A stretch of 45,935 nt of DNA from a bacterium (lineage in GTDB: Bacteria; DUMJ01): NCBI GenBank assembly GCA_014360335.1, contig JACIXS010000343.1, positions 1 to 45,935 of the forward strand. Reading direction: 5' to 3'. The position numbers were made by a program, and so were the translations under genes. Positions 18,849 through 26,317 of the stretch are shown here, piece after piece; position 1 is the stretch's first letter; each line of letters begins with the position of its first letter. Below the pieces are notes generated by a model, which searched no databases, was not told where the DNA came from, and saw nothing but the letters and a program-made list of their open reading frames with translations.

Positions 18849-19905
18849 ATCTTGCCCAACGCTCTTCTATAGAAGGGAGCTTAGGGAATTCCTGATGTGG
18901 TTCAGTCTGATACCAATATGCAACAGAGGCTATATCATCTGTTAGTGGTTGGAATTTTCTATTAGGCCACCAGCCTAGCGCCTGAATGGTAACCTTTAAG
19001 TCTTTTTCAAATCTTATTGGGTCAAGAATATGCCATCTGTATAGTCCATGTTTTGGAACCGTCCCAGGTTCTTTACGATATAAGGGATACCCAGAGAAGG
19101 GGGCAGAAAAGGTCTCTCCCTCAAACCCCCAGGCTCCTCCAAAGTAATCTTCTGTTCCGGTTCCGCAAATTGTTGGATACTCTGTATCGCCGTCTATGAA
19201 GAACTTTATCTCACCTTCTCCCCACCATCCATCAGATAGTTGTGTCCAAGCTAGAAATGTTCCAACATAATGTCCTTTACCCTTTACCCCGTCTAGTATA
19301 ATGTGTTCAGGTTTCTCTCTAGTGGTCATAGACCTTCTCCACTGTGCGTGGAAATAGAGAGCATTATCTGGAACCTCAGTAAGAGAATATGTAATCTGAT
19401 AATAAAAACCATGTATGTCTTCCCAACGTTGATTTTCAATGGTTATCTTACAATGTTTCCTGAATGGCATAGGCCAGTAAGAGTTAAAGCCTCCTGATGG
19501 ATTTACAGCTATGGGGATGGAGTTTACATTGTATCTTAATCCGTGCCCATTGGCAAAGAAGTCTCCTAATGGTACCTCTACAGATGGAGATACTTCATTA
19601 TCCCAGTAAAATCTTAAGACACAGTCTCTGTAAGCCCTTTCTGTAACTGTAAGCCATATATGATTTATAATGGCTGGGCCGTCTATCTCTGCTAATACTG
19701 TAGTAGAGCCAGATGGTAATGTTATACAGGGTCTAACCTTCCATCCTTTACCCAGGTCTGACGCTGGGTTATTCTGGTCTGGGATCTCTTTTGCCCCTCC
19801 ACCTACTTCTCCTTTTGGATTTTCGGCTGATATCGATCTAGTTTTCGCAGGTGAGTATAAGTGTATCCCCCATAGTGGTAATAAGAGACTGTTAAGATTT
19901 TCCAT
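18847..19905 (-). CDS. GH172-family (DUF2961) glycoside hydrolase
   Basis: The 352-residue protein has the DUF2961 signatures, now glycoside hydrolase family 172: GPAIINHIWLTV, the VPLGDFF motif, WWGEGEIKFFIDGD and CGTGTEDYFGGAWGF (GTGTEDY at residues 248-254), and SGYPLYR. Characterised members act on alpha-fructofuranosides and arabinofuranosides. The Glu residues at 230/232 and 252 are my candidates for the catalytic pair, by spacing to the published enzyme, and this is inference. No signal peptide is visible, so it should act inside the cell. A GGAGGTGT site precedes the ATG. It is the last gene of a leftward operon with a mutarotase and a flavoprotein. Confidence 0.88.
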   Translation of the reverse strand: MENLNSLLLPLWGIHLYSPAKTRSISAENPKGEVGGGAKEIPDQNNPASDLGKGWKVRPCITLPSGSTTVLAEIDGPAIINHIWLTVTERAYRDCVLRFYWDNEVSPSVEVPLGDFFANGHGLRYNVNSIPIAVNPSGGFNSYWPMPFRKHCKITIENQRWEDIHGFYYQITYSLTEVPDNALYFHAQWRRSMTTREKPEHIILDGVKGKGHYVGTFLAWTQLSDGWWGEGEIKFFIDGDTEYPTICGTGTEDYFGGAWGFEGETFSAPFSGYPLYRKEPGTVPKHGLYRWHILDPIRFEKDLKVTIQALGWWPNRKFQPLTDDIASVAYWYQTEPHQEFPKLPSIEERWAR

Positions 19906-19922
19906 AGTCTTACACCTCCTCC

Positions 19923-20729
19923 TTAAGATTTATCTTTACTCATATTCCAGAGCTTAACTCCTATTCTATAGGCTTTATCTAAGTGGATAGCTCCTTTAGT
20001 TCTATTTCCAGCAATTAGGGCTTTCTCGGCTGAAGATATCTCATCTTTTAAATCATCAGTTACCTCTCCTCCTAGATTTTCTATAATACTTTTAACTATA
20101 AAATGTAACTCATCTATAGGTGTATAGTTCATATATTCCAATGTTTCAAAGTATGCTATTGCTTCTCCGAAGCTAGAGAAGGGTTTCTTTTCCCTTGCTA
20201 CTTGAACAAGATGCCCTCCATAGACTTTTGCTAACTCTAGTGCCTTATTGTAATTAAATCTAGTAACAGGTAATGGGTCTATTCCTCTAAAACTCCAGTT
20301 AAAAAAGTACTTATAGAGAGTTTGTAGTGCTAGTATGCATCCAGTTCCACTGCCTCCAGCTACGGTAATTCCTAAAGCTGGTCTAGCATTTGATGATGGT
20401 CCAATAATTGAACCAGTACTGAATCTCTGTTTATCTATAAATAAGCTGGAAAGTCCGTTTATCTGCCAGCAGTATACAGGGACACCAAAGACTAAGGCAT
20501 CGCAAGAATCTACTCTCTGACTTCTTAATGTAGCACTTTCATCCTTAACGCACCTGTATGTTCGAAAACAGCCTCCACCGCATCCTTCGCAGTATTTTAA
20601 GTCTTCATCTATGAGATAGATTAGTTCTATCTCTGCTCCTTCATGTATTGCCCCCTCTAATGCGCTTTTTACTAAGCTAGCAGTCATCCCATCCTTATGT
20701 GGGCTACCTACTATCCCTAAGACTTTCAT
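19923..20729 (-). CDS. Flavodoxin-like NAD(P)H-dependent oxidoreductase
   Basis: The start LGIVGSPHKDGMTASLV is the FMN-binding loop of the NADPH-dependent FMN reductase family, and CEGCGGGCFRTYRC adds a Cys-rich motif like those of iron-sulfur flavoproteins. FGVPVYCWQINGLSSLFIDK is the matching flavin/dimer segment. A C-terminal extension of about 80 residues is helical and charged. The 268-residue gene overlaps the upstream mutarotase gene by 4 bases (ATGA) and precedes the GH172 gene by 17 bases. This is a different paralogue from the flavoprotein at 18100-18840. Why a flavoprotein sits in a glycosidase operon is unknown. Confidence 0.82.
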   Translation of the reverse strand: MKVLGIVGSPHKDGMTASLVKSALEGAIHEGAEIELIYLIDEDLKYCEGCGGGCFRTYRCVKDESATLRSQRVDSCDALVFGVPVYCWQINGLSSLFIDKQRFSTGSIIGPSSNARPALGITVAGGSGTGCILALQTLYKYFFNWSFRGIDPLPVTRFNYNKALELAKVYGGHLVQVAREKKPFSSFGEAIAYFETLEYMNYTPIDELHFIVKSIIENLGGEVTDDLKDEISSAEKALIAGNRTKGAIHLDKAYRIGVKLWNMSKDKS

Positions 20730-21145
20730 CCAGTTATTACCCCTTTTTTAAGTATTATGTTGGCATAGAGGGCTCTTTCTCCTGTAGCTACTATTGCATA
20801 GGATTTTTTAGCTCTATCATAAAAGTCAAATCTGGGCAAAGTACCAATCCTTACATCTTCTCCAGAAGCTTTTAGAATTTCTTCATACTTTTCCCATATG
20901 GGTGGTTTTCCTTCATCTGGAGACATAAGAATTACATTTTTTTCTACATAGGTATCTAGAGGAAAGAGTTTCAGAATAGCTTCAAGTAGAGAGGGGATAT
21001 CTAGTCCATCTGCCCTTATTACCTTTGGCCCACAAGATTCTGCAGGATAATTTGCATCTGCCAAGAGAATTTCGTCTCCATGACCCATCTCACATAAAAC
21101 TTTAAGTAACTCTGGAGATATTAAGGGAGAAATCCCTTTAAGCAT
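20726..21145 (-). CDS. RbsD/FucU-family sugar mutarotase
   Basis: The 139-residue protein has the family pattern: MLKGISPLISPELLKVLCEMGHGDEILLADANYP, with the catalytic His in the GHGDEI motif, then DGLDIPSLLEAIL and VILMSPDEG. FucU interconverts anomers of fucose, and RbsD interconverts pyranose and furanose forms of ribose. Size and the ADANYPAES segment favour FucU over RbsD. It starts an operon with a flavoprotein and a GH172 furanosidase, which suggests it equilibrates the released sugar. AAGGAGGG precedes the ATG. A minus-strand TGGTATAAT box lies at 21195-21203. Confidence 0.88.
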   Translation of the reverse strand: MLKGISPLISPELLKVLCEMGHGDEILLADANYPAESCGPKVIRADGLDIPSLLEAILKLFPLDTYVEKNVILMSPDEGKPPIWEKYEEILKASGEDVRIGTLPRFDFYDRAKKSYAIVATGERALYANIILKKGVITG

Positions 21146-21194
21146 AGAGCAACCCTCCTTGTATAAATATTAAGTTATAAAGTAGCTCAGAAAT

Positions 21195-21203
21195 ATTATA
21201 CCA
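21195..21203 (-). promoter_or_regulatory. Extended -10 for the mutarotase/GH172 operon
   Basis: On the minus strand this reads TGGTATAAT, a consensus TATAAT with an upstream TG. It lies about 50 bases before the mutarotase ATG. No good -35 box is visible at 17 bases, as expected for an extended -10 promoter. Confidence 0.6.
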
Positions 21204-21210
21204 CTTCTGT

Positions 21211-21219
21211 TGCTATAAT
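21211..21219 (+). promoter_or_regulatory. Extended -10, upstream promoter of the tRNA cluster
   Basis: TGCTATAAT on the plus strand faces the tRNA genes and lies back-to-back with the minus-strand box at 21195-21203. It is the distal of two candidate promoters for the cluster. Confidence 0.45.
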
Positions 21220-21253
21220 TTAGAGTAAAGTCGAGAGGTCAAGGTTTATACTA

Positions 21254-21281
21254 TTGATTTTGTCAAAATTTTTGATATACT
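21254..21281 (+). promoter_or_regulatory. Proximal promoter of the tRNA cluster
   Basis: TTGATT (21254-21259) and TATACT (21276-21281) are spaced by 16 bases. Transcription would start near 21288, a few bases before tRNA-Pro. Confidence 0.6.
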
Positions 21282-21292
21282 ATTTATAGGTT

Positions 21293-21370
21293 CGGGGCGT
21301 GGCGCAACTTGGCTAGCGCGCTTGGTTTGGGACCAAGAGGTTGAAGGTTCAAATCCTTTCGCCCCGACCA
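21293..21370 (+). tRNA. tRNA-Pro(TGG)
   Basis: The acceptor CGGGGCG pairs with CGCCCCG, the discriminator is A, and CCA is encoded. The anticodon stem CTTGG/CCAAG encloses TTTGGGA with anticodon TGG. The T arm has GGTTCAAAT. Confidence 0.96.
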
Positions 21371-21374
21371 GTGT

Positions 21375-21451
21375 GCGCCCATAGCTCAGGTGGATAGAGC
21401 AACAGACTTCTAATCTGTGGGTCGCGGGTTCGAGTCCTGCTGGGCGCGCCA
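21375..21451 (+). tRNA. tRNA-Arg(TCT)
   Basis: The acceptor GCGCCCA pairs with TGGGCGC, the discriminator is G, and CCA is encoded. The stem ACAGA/TCTGT encloses CTTCTAA with anticodon TCT. It reads AGA, a codon used very heavily in this window. Confidence 0.96.
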
Positions 21452-21453
21452 TT

Positions 21454-21531
21454 GGTGAATGTAGCTCAATTGGTTAGAGCGCTGGACTGTGGATCCAGAT
21501 GTTGGGGGTTCGAGTCCCCTCATTCACCCCA
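21454..21531 (+). tRNA. tRNA-His(GTG) with encoded G-1
   Basis: The stem CTGGA/TCCAG encloses CTGTGGA with anticodon GTG. The acceptor GTGAATG pairs with CATTCAC. The G at 21454 is the histidine-specific G-1, which pairs with C73 (21528). CCA is encoded at 21529-21531. Confidence 0.96.
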
Positions 21532-21539
21532 TTTTTATT

Positions 21540-21616
21540 GCGCCTGTAGCTCAATTGGATAGAGCAGCGGACTTCGGATCCGCTCGTTGGGGGTTCGAGT
21601 CCTCTCAGGCGCGCCA
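21540..21616 (+). tRNA. tRNA-Arg(TCG)
   Basis: The acceptor GCGCCTG pairs with CAGGCGC, the discriminator is G, and CCA is encoded. The stem GCGGA/TCCGC encloses CTTCGGA with anticodon TCG, so it reads CGA as an unmodified wobble-U tRNA. Confidence 0.95.
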
Positions 21617-21670
21617 AACTCTTAAATCAAAATCCCATTCCTAATGTTACCTTTTCCATAATAAATCCTA

Positions 21671-21679
21671 TGCTATAAT
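21671..21679 (+). promoter_or_regulatory. Extended -10 for the alcohol dehydrogenase gene
   Basis: TGCTATAAT with core 21674-21679 lies 68 bases before the adh ATG. The -35 region is weak (TTTTCC). The stretch 21617-21747 holds nothing else that I can identify, and no terminator hairpin follows the tRNAs. Confidence 0.6.
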
Positions 21680-21747
21680 AGTCTTAAACTATTAGTATAT
21701 CTATGGTTCAGTTTTTTGTAATAGTAAGCTTTTAGGAGGGAATAGAT

Positions 21748-22848
21748 ATGAGATACTTAGAGCTACCTCAAGTTATTATTTATGGAATTGATAGTATCGA
21801 TTCCTTAGGTGAGGAGGTTAGGAAGTTAGGTTCAAGACCTCTTATTGTTTGTGGTAAGACTTCTGCTAAAAAGAGTGGTGCTTTAGATAGAGCTATAGAT
21901 TCACTAAAGAAACAAGGTTTAACTTCTGAGATCTTTGGAGAAGTCAATCCTGAGCCAGAGGTTAGCGATGTCGAAAAGGGGATTGAGATTGCTAAGTCTT
22001 TTGGTGCAGATGTGATAATAGGAATCGGTGGTGGAAGCCCTATGGACGTAGCTAAAGGGATAGCTGTCTGTTTAAAAACAGGAAAACCTATTACAGCACT
22101 AAAAAGTGAAGAGATAAAAGAATCTCTGCCGGTAGTAAATATCCCTACTACTGCTGGGACTGGTAGTGAAGTGACCCGATTTGCTGTCTTTACAGACCCA
22201 ACGATAAAGGAGAAGTTTGTAGTAAGGGGCCCAGGTATAGTCCCTAAAGTAGCCATAGTTGACCCTTCTTTAACGTATTCTATGCCCCCTAATGTAGCTG
22301 CAAGTAGCGGTATAGATGCCCTTTCTCATGCTTTAGAATCTTTTATGTCCAATAGGTCTACACTTACTACTGATATGCTGGCTATATCTGCTATAGATTT
22401 TATAAATAGATACTTAGAAGAGTCTGTTAATACTGGTAGTCATTCTGCAAGAGAGAAAGTTTCTTATGCTTCCTTCTGGGCTGGTATGTCTTTTAATAAT
22501 TCTTCTGTAGTTCTAGTTCATGCTATGTCAAGACCTTTAGGGGCATTTTTCCATATCCCTCATGGGGTATCTAACGGTATACTATTGCCACATATAGTCA
22601 AATTTAATGCTCCAAGTATCGGAGATAAGCTAGAAACATTGAGAAGAATATTTGGTAAGGACCCTTGGGATAGGATATATGAACTTTTAGAAAGGGTGAA
22701 CCTTCCAACTAGGATATCTCAGGTTGTTAAGGGAGAGATAGACTTTTCTCCTCTAGTAGAACAGGTTCTTAATAATGCCAGCACCTTTAATAATCCTAGA
22801 CCTGTAAGTAGGGAGGATGTGCTTAGACTTTATAGAGAGGCTCTTTGA
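21748..22848 (+). CDS. Iron-containing alcohol dehydrogenase
   Basis: The 366-residue protein belongs to the group III (Fe-dependent) alcohol dehydrogenases. The NAD(P) loop GIGGGSPMDVAKG begins near residue 92. The metal ligands Asp190 and His194 sit in GIDALSHALESF, with His258 and His272 in VHAMSRPLGAFFHIPHGV. It would oxidise or reduce small alcohols, aldehydes or lactaldehyde-like compounds in the cytoplasm. The ATG follows TTAGGAGGG. Its TGA overlaps the TTG start of csaB. The function does not obviously match the envelope genes behind it, so the link may be only transcriptional. Confidence 0.94.
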   Translation: MRYLELPQVIIYGIDSIDSLGEEVRKLGSRPLIVCGKTSAKKSGALDRAIDSLKKQGLTSEIFGEVNPEPEVSDVEKGIEIAKSFGADVIIGIGGGSPMDVAKGIAVCLKTGKPITALKSEEIKESLPVVNIPTTAGTGSEVTRFAVFTDPTIKEKFVVRGPGIVPKVAIVDPSLTYSMPPNVAASSGIDALSHALESFMSNRSTLTTDMLAISAIDFINRYLEESVNTGSHSAREKVSYASFWAGMSFNNSSVVLVHAMSRPLGAFFHIPHGVSNGILLPHIVKFNAPSIGDKLETLRRIFGKDPWDRIYELLERVNLPTRISQVVKGEIDFSPLVEQVLNNASTFNNPRPVSREDVLRLYREAL

Positions 22849-23900
22849 TTACTGTGAAAAAGCTTCTACTAGTAGGTTATTTTGGCTTTGATAATCTGGG
22901 GGACGAGTTATTGCTTGTCTCCCTTTTAGATTATCTTAGGAAGAATCTACCTGATATAAAGCCGATGGTTTTGTATGGTAAGCCTTTACCTGAAGTATAC
23001 GGTGTTGAGGTTATACCAAGGAAGAGTCTTATTAATGGCATAAGAATGGCTGATGGGATATGTTTTGCAGGGGGAAGCATTCTTCAAGATGTAACAAGTA
23101 TGAGGAGCTTGCTTTACTATCTAGGAATCATTTTACTCTCTTTTATTATGAAAAAGCCAGTAGTAATGGTCTCTCAGGGTATTGGTCCTATTAGAACCAC
23201 TTTAGGAAAGAAACTTTTAAAGATTCTTAATCTTACCTATTCTATAAGTGTTAGAGATAGAGATTCTTTAGAGGTATTAGAAAGATTTAGCATCTATAAA
23301 CCAAGATGTTATCTTGGTAATGACCTTGTTCTATATTTGAATTTGGAAGAGTTCAAAAAAACCTTGGTCGAGAAAAAACGAGATGTTCTTATATCTGTAA
23401 GAGAATCTCCAAATTTTAAAGAAGGAGATTTCTTAGAAGCAATAACTAGGTTTAAAGATAGGTATAATTTAGATGTCTCTATACTAGTTACCCATAAGTT
23501 AAAGGATAGAGATATTTCTGAGAGGTTTGCCAAAAAGCTTAACTGTAATTTGGTATTTTGGGAGAGTCCATTTTCTGTAATTTCTATTATGTCCTCTTTT
23601 AAGTTTGTTATTAGTATGAGACTTCATCCTCTTATTCTTTCTGCCCTTTTGGATATCCCATTTTTAGGTATTGTGTATGACCCTAAAGTGAAGTCTTTTA
23701 TCTCTTATTTCCCTAGTGCTTACAGTTTAGATATAGATAATAATCTTGATAAGATAGAGGATATACTTTCTCTCTCTTGGGAGAATAGGGATATAATAGT
23801 TGGAGATATATTGAGATTTAAGGATGCCTCTAGAAATAGAAAAGAGGAGACTTTTAGACCATTGTATGATATGTATGATGTTTGGCTTAAAGATAGATAA
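22845..23900 (+). CDS. csaB: CsaB-type polysaccharide pyruvyl transferase
   Basis: The 351-residue protein has the CsaB pattern: GYFGFDNLGDELLL at the N-terminus, CFAGGSILQDVTS, SQGIGPI, SVRDRDS and the C-terminal MRLHPLILSALLDIPFLGIVYDPKV. CsaB adds ketal pyruvate to a secondary cell-wall polysaccharide, which SLH domains of S-layer or outer-membrane proteins then bind. The TTG at 22845 follows AGAGAGG at good distance and overlaps the adh stop; a GTG at 22854 is an alternative. The end overlaps the tagA start. The csaB-tagA pairing is common in bacteria with SLH-anchored envelopes. Confidence 0.92.
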   Translation: MITVKKLLLVGYFGFDNLGDELLLVSLLDYLRKNLPDIKPMVLYGKPLPEVYGVEVIPRKSLINGIRMADGICFAGGSILQDVTSMRSLLYYLGIILLSFIMKKPVVMVSQGIGPIRTTLGKKLLKILNLTYSISVRDRDSLEVLERFSIYKPRCYLGNDLVLYLNLEEFKKTLVEKKRDVLISVRESPNFKEGDFLEAITRFKDRYNLDVSILVTHKLKDRDISERFAKKLNCNLVFWESPFSVISIMSSFKFVISMRLHPLILSALLDIPFLGIVYDPKVKSFISYFPSAYSLDIDNNLDKIEDILSLSWENRDIIVGDILRFKDASRNRKEETFRPLYDMYDVWLKDR

Positions 23901-24591
23901 TGTTGATAGAAAAGAAGCCCTTAGATACGCAGAAAAATTCTTTGAGGAAGATAGGTTTCACTATATTGTTACCCTAAACCCAGAGGGGGTAGTGATAGCT
24001 CAGGGTAACAAAATTTTTAGTTCTGTCGTAAATGATGCAGACTTAGTAGTAGCTGATGGAAGCTGGCTTGTTAGGGCAGTGAATTTTTTAGGTGGAGCTA
24101 TAAAAGAGAGAGTAGCAGGGATAGATCTGCTTTTAGATATACTTAATCTATGTAAAGAGAGGAAATATTCTGTATATCTTCTTGGAGCTAAAGAGGGTAC
24201 TATTGTATCTGCCAAGAAGAGGTTGGAGGATATGTTCCCTGGGATAAAGATTTTAGGTTTTCACAATGGATATTTCGATGCGGAAGAGGAAGCGAGGATA
24301 GTAGAAGAGATAAAGTTTCTAAAACCATACTTTTTGGTGGTAGGGTTAGGTATGCCTAAACAGGAGATTTGGATAAATCGCCATAGAGACCTGCCAGTAA
24401 GATTGGCGATAGGGGTTGGAGGAAGTTTTGACGTGATAAGCGGAAACATCCCTAGGGCACCCTATTGGATGCAAGTTATAGGATTAGAGTGGTTTTATAG
24501 AATCTTGAAAGACCCTAAACGTATAAAGAGGTTGTCCTTTATACCGAGGTTTTTCTTGCTAGTTCTAAAAAGTAAGTTAGGTATAGTATAA
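23875..24591 (+). CDS. tagA: WecG/TagA/CpsF-family glycosyltransferase
   Basis: The protein has the family signatures TLNPEGVVIAQ, VADGSWLVRAVNFLGG, RVAGIDLLLDIL, VYLLGAKEGT, GLGMPKQEIWI and GVGGSFDVISGNIPRAPYW. Members transfer N-acetylmannosamine (or a related sugar) to a lipid-linked GlcNAc, the second step of secondary wall polymer or enterobacterial common antigen synthesis. The start is uncertain: ATGs at 23866, 23875 and 23878 all fit, and 23824 is possible but would add residues not expected in the family. All overlap the csaB end. The 238-residue length from 23875 is normal. Confidence 0.92.
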   Translation: MMFGLKIDNVDRKEALRYAEKFFEEDRFHYIVTLNPEGVVIAQGNKIFSSVVNDADLVVADGSWLVRAVNFLGGAIKERVAGIDLLLDILNLCKERKYSVYLLGAKEGTIVSAKKRLEDMFPGIKILGFHNGYFDAEEEARIVEEIKFLKPYFLVVGLGMPKQEIWINRHRDLPVRLAIGVGGSFDVISGNIPRAPYWMQVIGLEWFYRILKDPKRIKRLSFIPRFFLLVLKSKLGIV

Positions 24592-24592
24592 T
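24587..24592 (+). promoter_or_regulatory. -10 box immediately before the LptF-like gene (leaderless)
   Basis: A perfect TATAAT lies 6 bases before the ATG at 24599, so a transcript from it would begin at the start codon. No Shine-Dalgarno motif is present. Part of the box overlaps the tagA stop codon (24589-24591). Confidence 0.5.
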
Positions 24593-24598
24593 GTTACT

Positions 24599-25678
24599 AT
24601 GAAGATACTGGATATTTATCTACTTAGAGAAGTGTCATCACCGTTTTTATTTGGAGTACTTGGCTTTTCTCTTATACTATCCGCTAGCCTTCTTTTTAAT
24701 CTGGTCGACCTATTTATAAATAGGGGAGTCTCTCTACTTAATGTAATAAAGATACTCTTTTATGAACTTCCTGGAGTATTAACAATAAGTTTTCCTATCT
24801 CTGCCCTATTTGCTACTCTACTCGGCTTGAATAGATTAGCTAGGGAAGGTGAGATCACTGCCCTTAGAATAGGCGGGATAAGACTTACTAGGATATTCTT
24901 ACCTATTGTGATATTTGGAATAATAGTAAGCATAGGGAATTTTGGTATAAGTGAATTTATAGCTCCTTGGTCGGTTCATCAGGGGGAGTCACTAATAAGA
25001 GAGGCCATATTTAAGGACCCTCTACCACTTATACAGAGCAATGTCTTTTTTAAAGCACCAGATAATAAATATGTCTATCTCTCTAGATACGACCCAAGTA
25101 CGAGGATGGGTAATGACATACTACTATATTCTCTTACCGGCAGTTCTTCCCCCCAGGTAATTTCAGCTAAAAGGGTTAAGGTGGAGGACAAGGTATGGAT
25201 TCTAGAGGATGGGGCTATACACTACTATGACAATGAAGGGATTATAAGCTTGCAGAGTAGATTTAAAAAGCTCTCTCTGAACTTGAATGTTGATGTGGGA
25301 AGTTTCTATAAGGGACAGAAAACTACCGAAGAGATGAGTGCTAGAGAACTAAAAGAGAGAATAAACACCTTTAAGAAGTCTGGTATTGATACACGTAACC
25401 TTGAAGTGGATTATCATTTGAAGTTTTCTATGGTATTTGCTGCTGCAATACTTTCTCTTCTTGGTGCCCCTATCAGCATTCTCCCTGTAAGGGGTGGTAA
25501 GTACTATGGATTAAGTACGAGTCTTATCATAGTCTTTATATACTATATAATTCTTGCCCTAGGAAGAGCTTTGGCTAGAAATGGTATATTTTCCCCAATA
25601 TTCGGAGTGTGGCTTCCAAACATTATTGGTTTTACCGTTGGAGTTTTTCTTATGTTCTATAAAGAGAAGAGGGGGTAG
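24599..25678 (+). CDS. LptF/LptG (YjgP/YjgQ)-family lipopolysaccharide export permease
   Basis: The 359-residue membrane protein has the YjgP/YjgQ layout: N-terminal helices (starting LDIYLLREVSSPFLFGVLGF), a conserved cytoplasmic segment LNRLAREGEITALRIGG, a periplasmic jellyroll in the middle, and C-terminal helices from about residue 275. In known systems LptF and LptG with LptB lift LPS from the inner membrane toward the outer membrane. It is the window's best evidence for a diderm envelope. Only one such gene is present here; partners must be elsewhere. The ATG lacks a ribosome binding site and has its own TATAAT 6 bases upstream. Confidence 0.9.
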   Translation: MKILDIYLLREVSSPFLFGVLGFSLILSASLLFNLVDLFINRGVSLLNVIKILFYELPGVLTISFPISALFATLLGLNRLAREGEITALRIGGIRLTRIFLPIVIFGIIVSIGNFGISEFIAPWSVHQGESLIREAIFKDPLPLIQSNVFFKAPDNKYVYLSRYDPSTRMGNDILLYSLTGSSSPQVISAKRVKVEDKVWILEDGAIHYYDNEGIISLQSRFKKLSLNLNVDVGSFYKGQKTTEEMSARELKERINTFKKSGIDTRNLEVDYHLKFSMVFAAAILSLLGAPISILPVRGGKYYGLSTSLIIVFIYYIILALGRALARNGIFSPIFGVWLPNIIGFTVGVFLMFYKEKRG

Positions 25679-25680
25679 AA

Positions 25681-26316
25681 TTGTTTAAGGACAGGGTTGA
25701 TGCTGGTATAAAATTGGGTCTTACTCTTTTGGAATCTAATATAGAAGACCCTGTTATTCTTGGAATCCCTAGAGGTGGAGTTATAGTAGCGGTAGAAGTT
25801 GCCAAGATTTTAAAAGTCCCTCTAGATATAGCGATAGCAAGAAAGATTGGGGCTCCATTTGATAGAGAATACGCTATAGGAGCCATAAATTCTTTAGGAA
25901 ATGTGATACTTAATGAGGCAAGTATAAGGGAATTGGGTATCTCTAATGATTATATAGAGAAGTCTGTAAAGGAAGAACTTGAAGAAATAAAGAGAAGGCT
26001 TTCTATATATAGAGGGGAAAGAGATACAATAGATATAAAGGATAAATCAGTTATTATTGTAGATGATGGATTAGCTACTGGTCTAACGATGTTATCAGTA
26101 GTAAAGGGGGTAAAGACTAAGAACCCCAAGAGGACGATAGTTGCTGTTCCTGTAGCTTCGTACGAGGCTGTTAAAAGGTTAGAGAAAGAGGCAGAGGTGA
26201 TTGCCCTGTATATACCAGAATATTTTTATGCGGTTGGTCAATTCTATGAAGATTTTCGTCAGACCACTGACGAAGAGGTTATATCTGCACTAAATTCTGT
26301 ATGGATGGAGATGTAA
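25681..26316 (+). CDS. Predicted phosphoribosyltransferase (COG1926 type)
   Basis: The 211-residue protein contains the PRPP-binding loop in VIIVDDGLATGLTML, with IPRGGVIVAVEVAK and IARKIGAPFDREYAIGAI matching the COG1926 phosphoribosyltransferase domain. The exact base or substrate is not known for this family. The TTG start follows an AGAGGGGG binding site overlapping the LptF-like gene end. It is followed one base after its stop by deoB, consistent with a nucleotide or ribose-phosphate salvage role, which remains inference. Confidence 0.88.
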   Translation: MFKDRVDAGIKLGLTLLESNIEDPVILGIPRGGVIVAVEVAKILKVPLDIAIARKIGAPFDREYAIGAINSLGNVILNEASIRELGISNDYIEKSVKEELEEIKRRLSIYRGERDTIDIKDKSVIIVDDGLATGLTMLSVVKGVKTKNPKRTIVAVPVASYEAVKRLEKEAEVIALYIPEYFYAVGQFYEDFRQTTDEEVISALNSVWMEM

Positions 26317-26317
26317 G

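Noticed and set aside
21246-21452. Leftward 68-codon frame opposite the tRNA cluster
   Set aside because: It lies antisense to tRNA-Pro and tRNA-Arg. Its text (ARPAGLEPATHRLE) is a well-known artefact of translating tRNA genes backwards.
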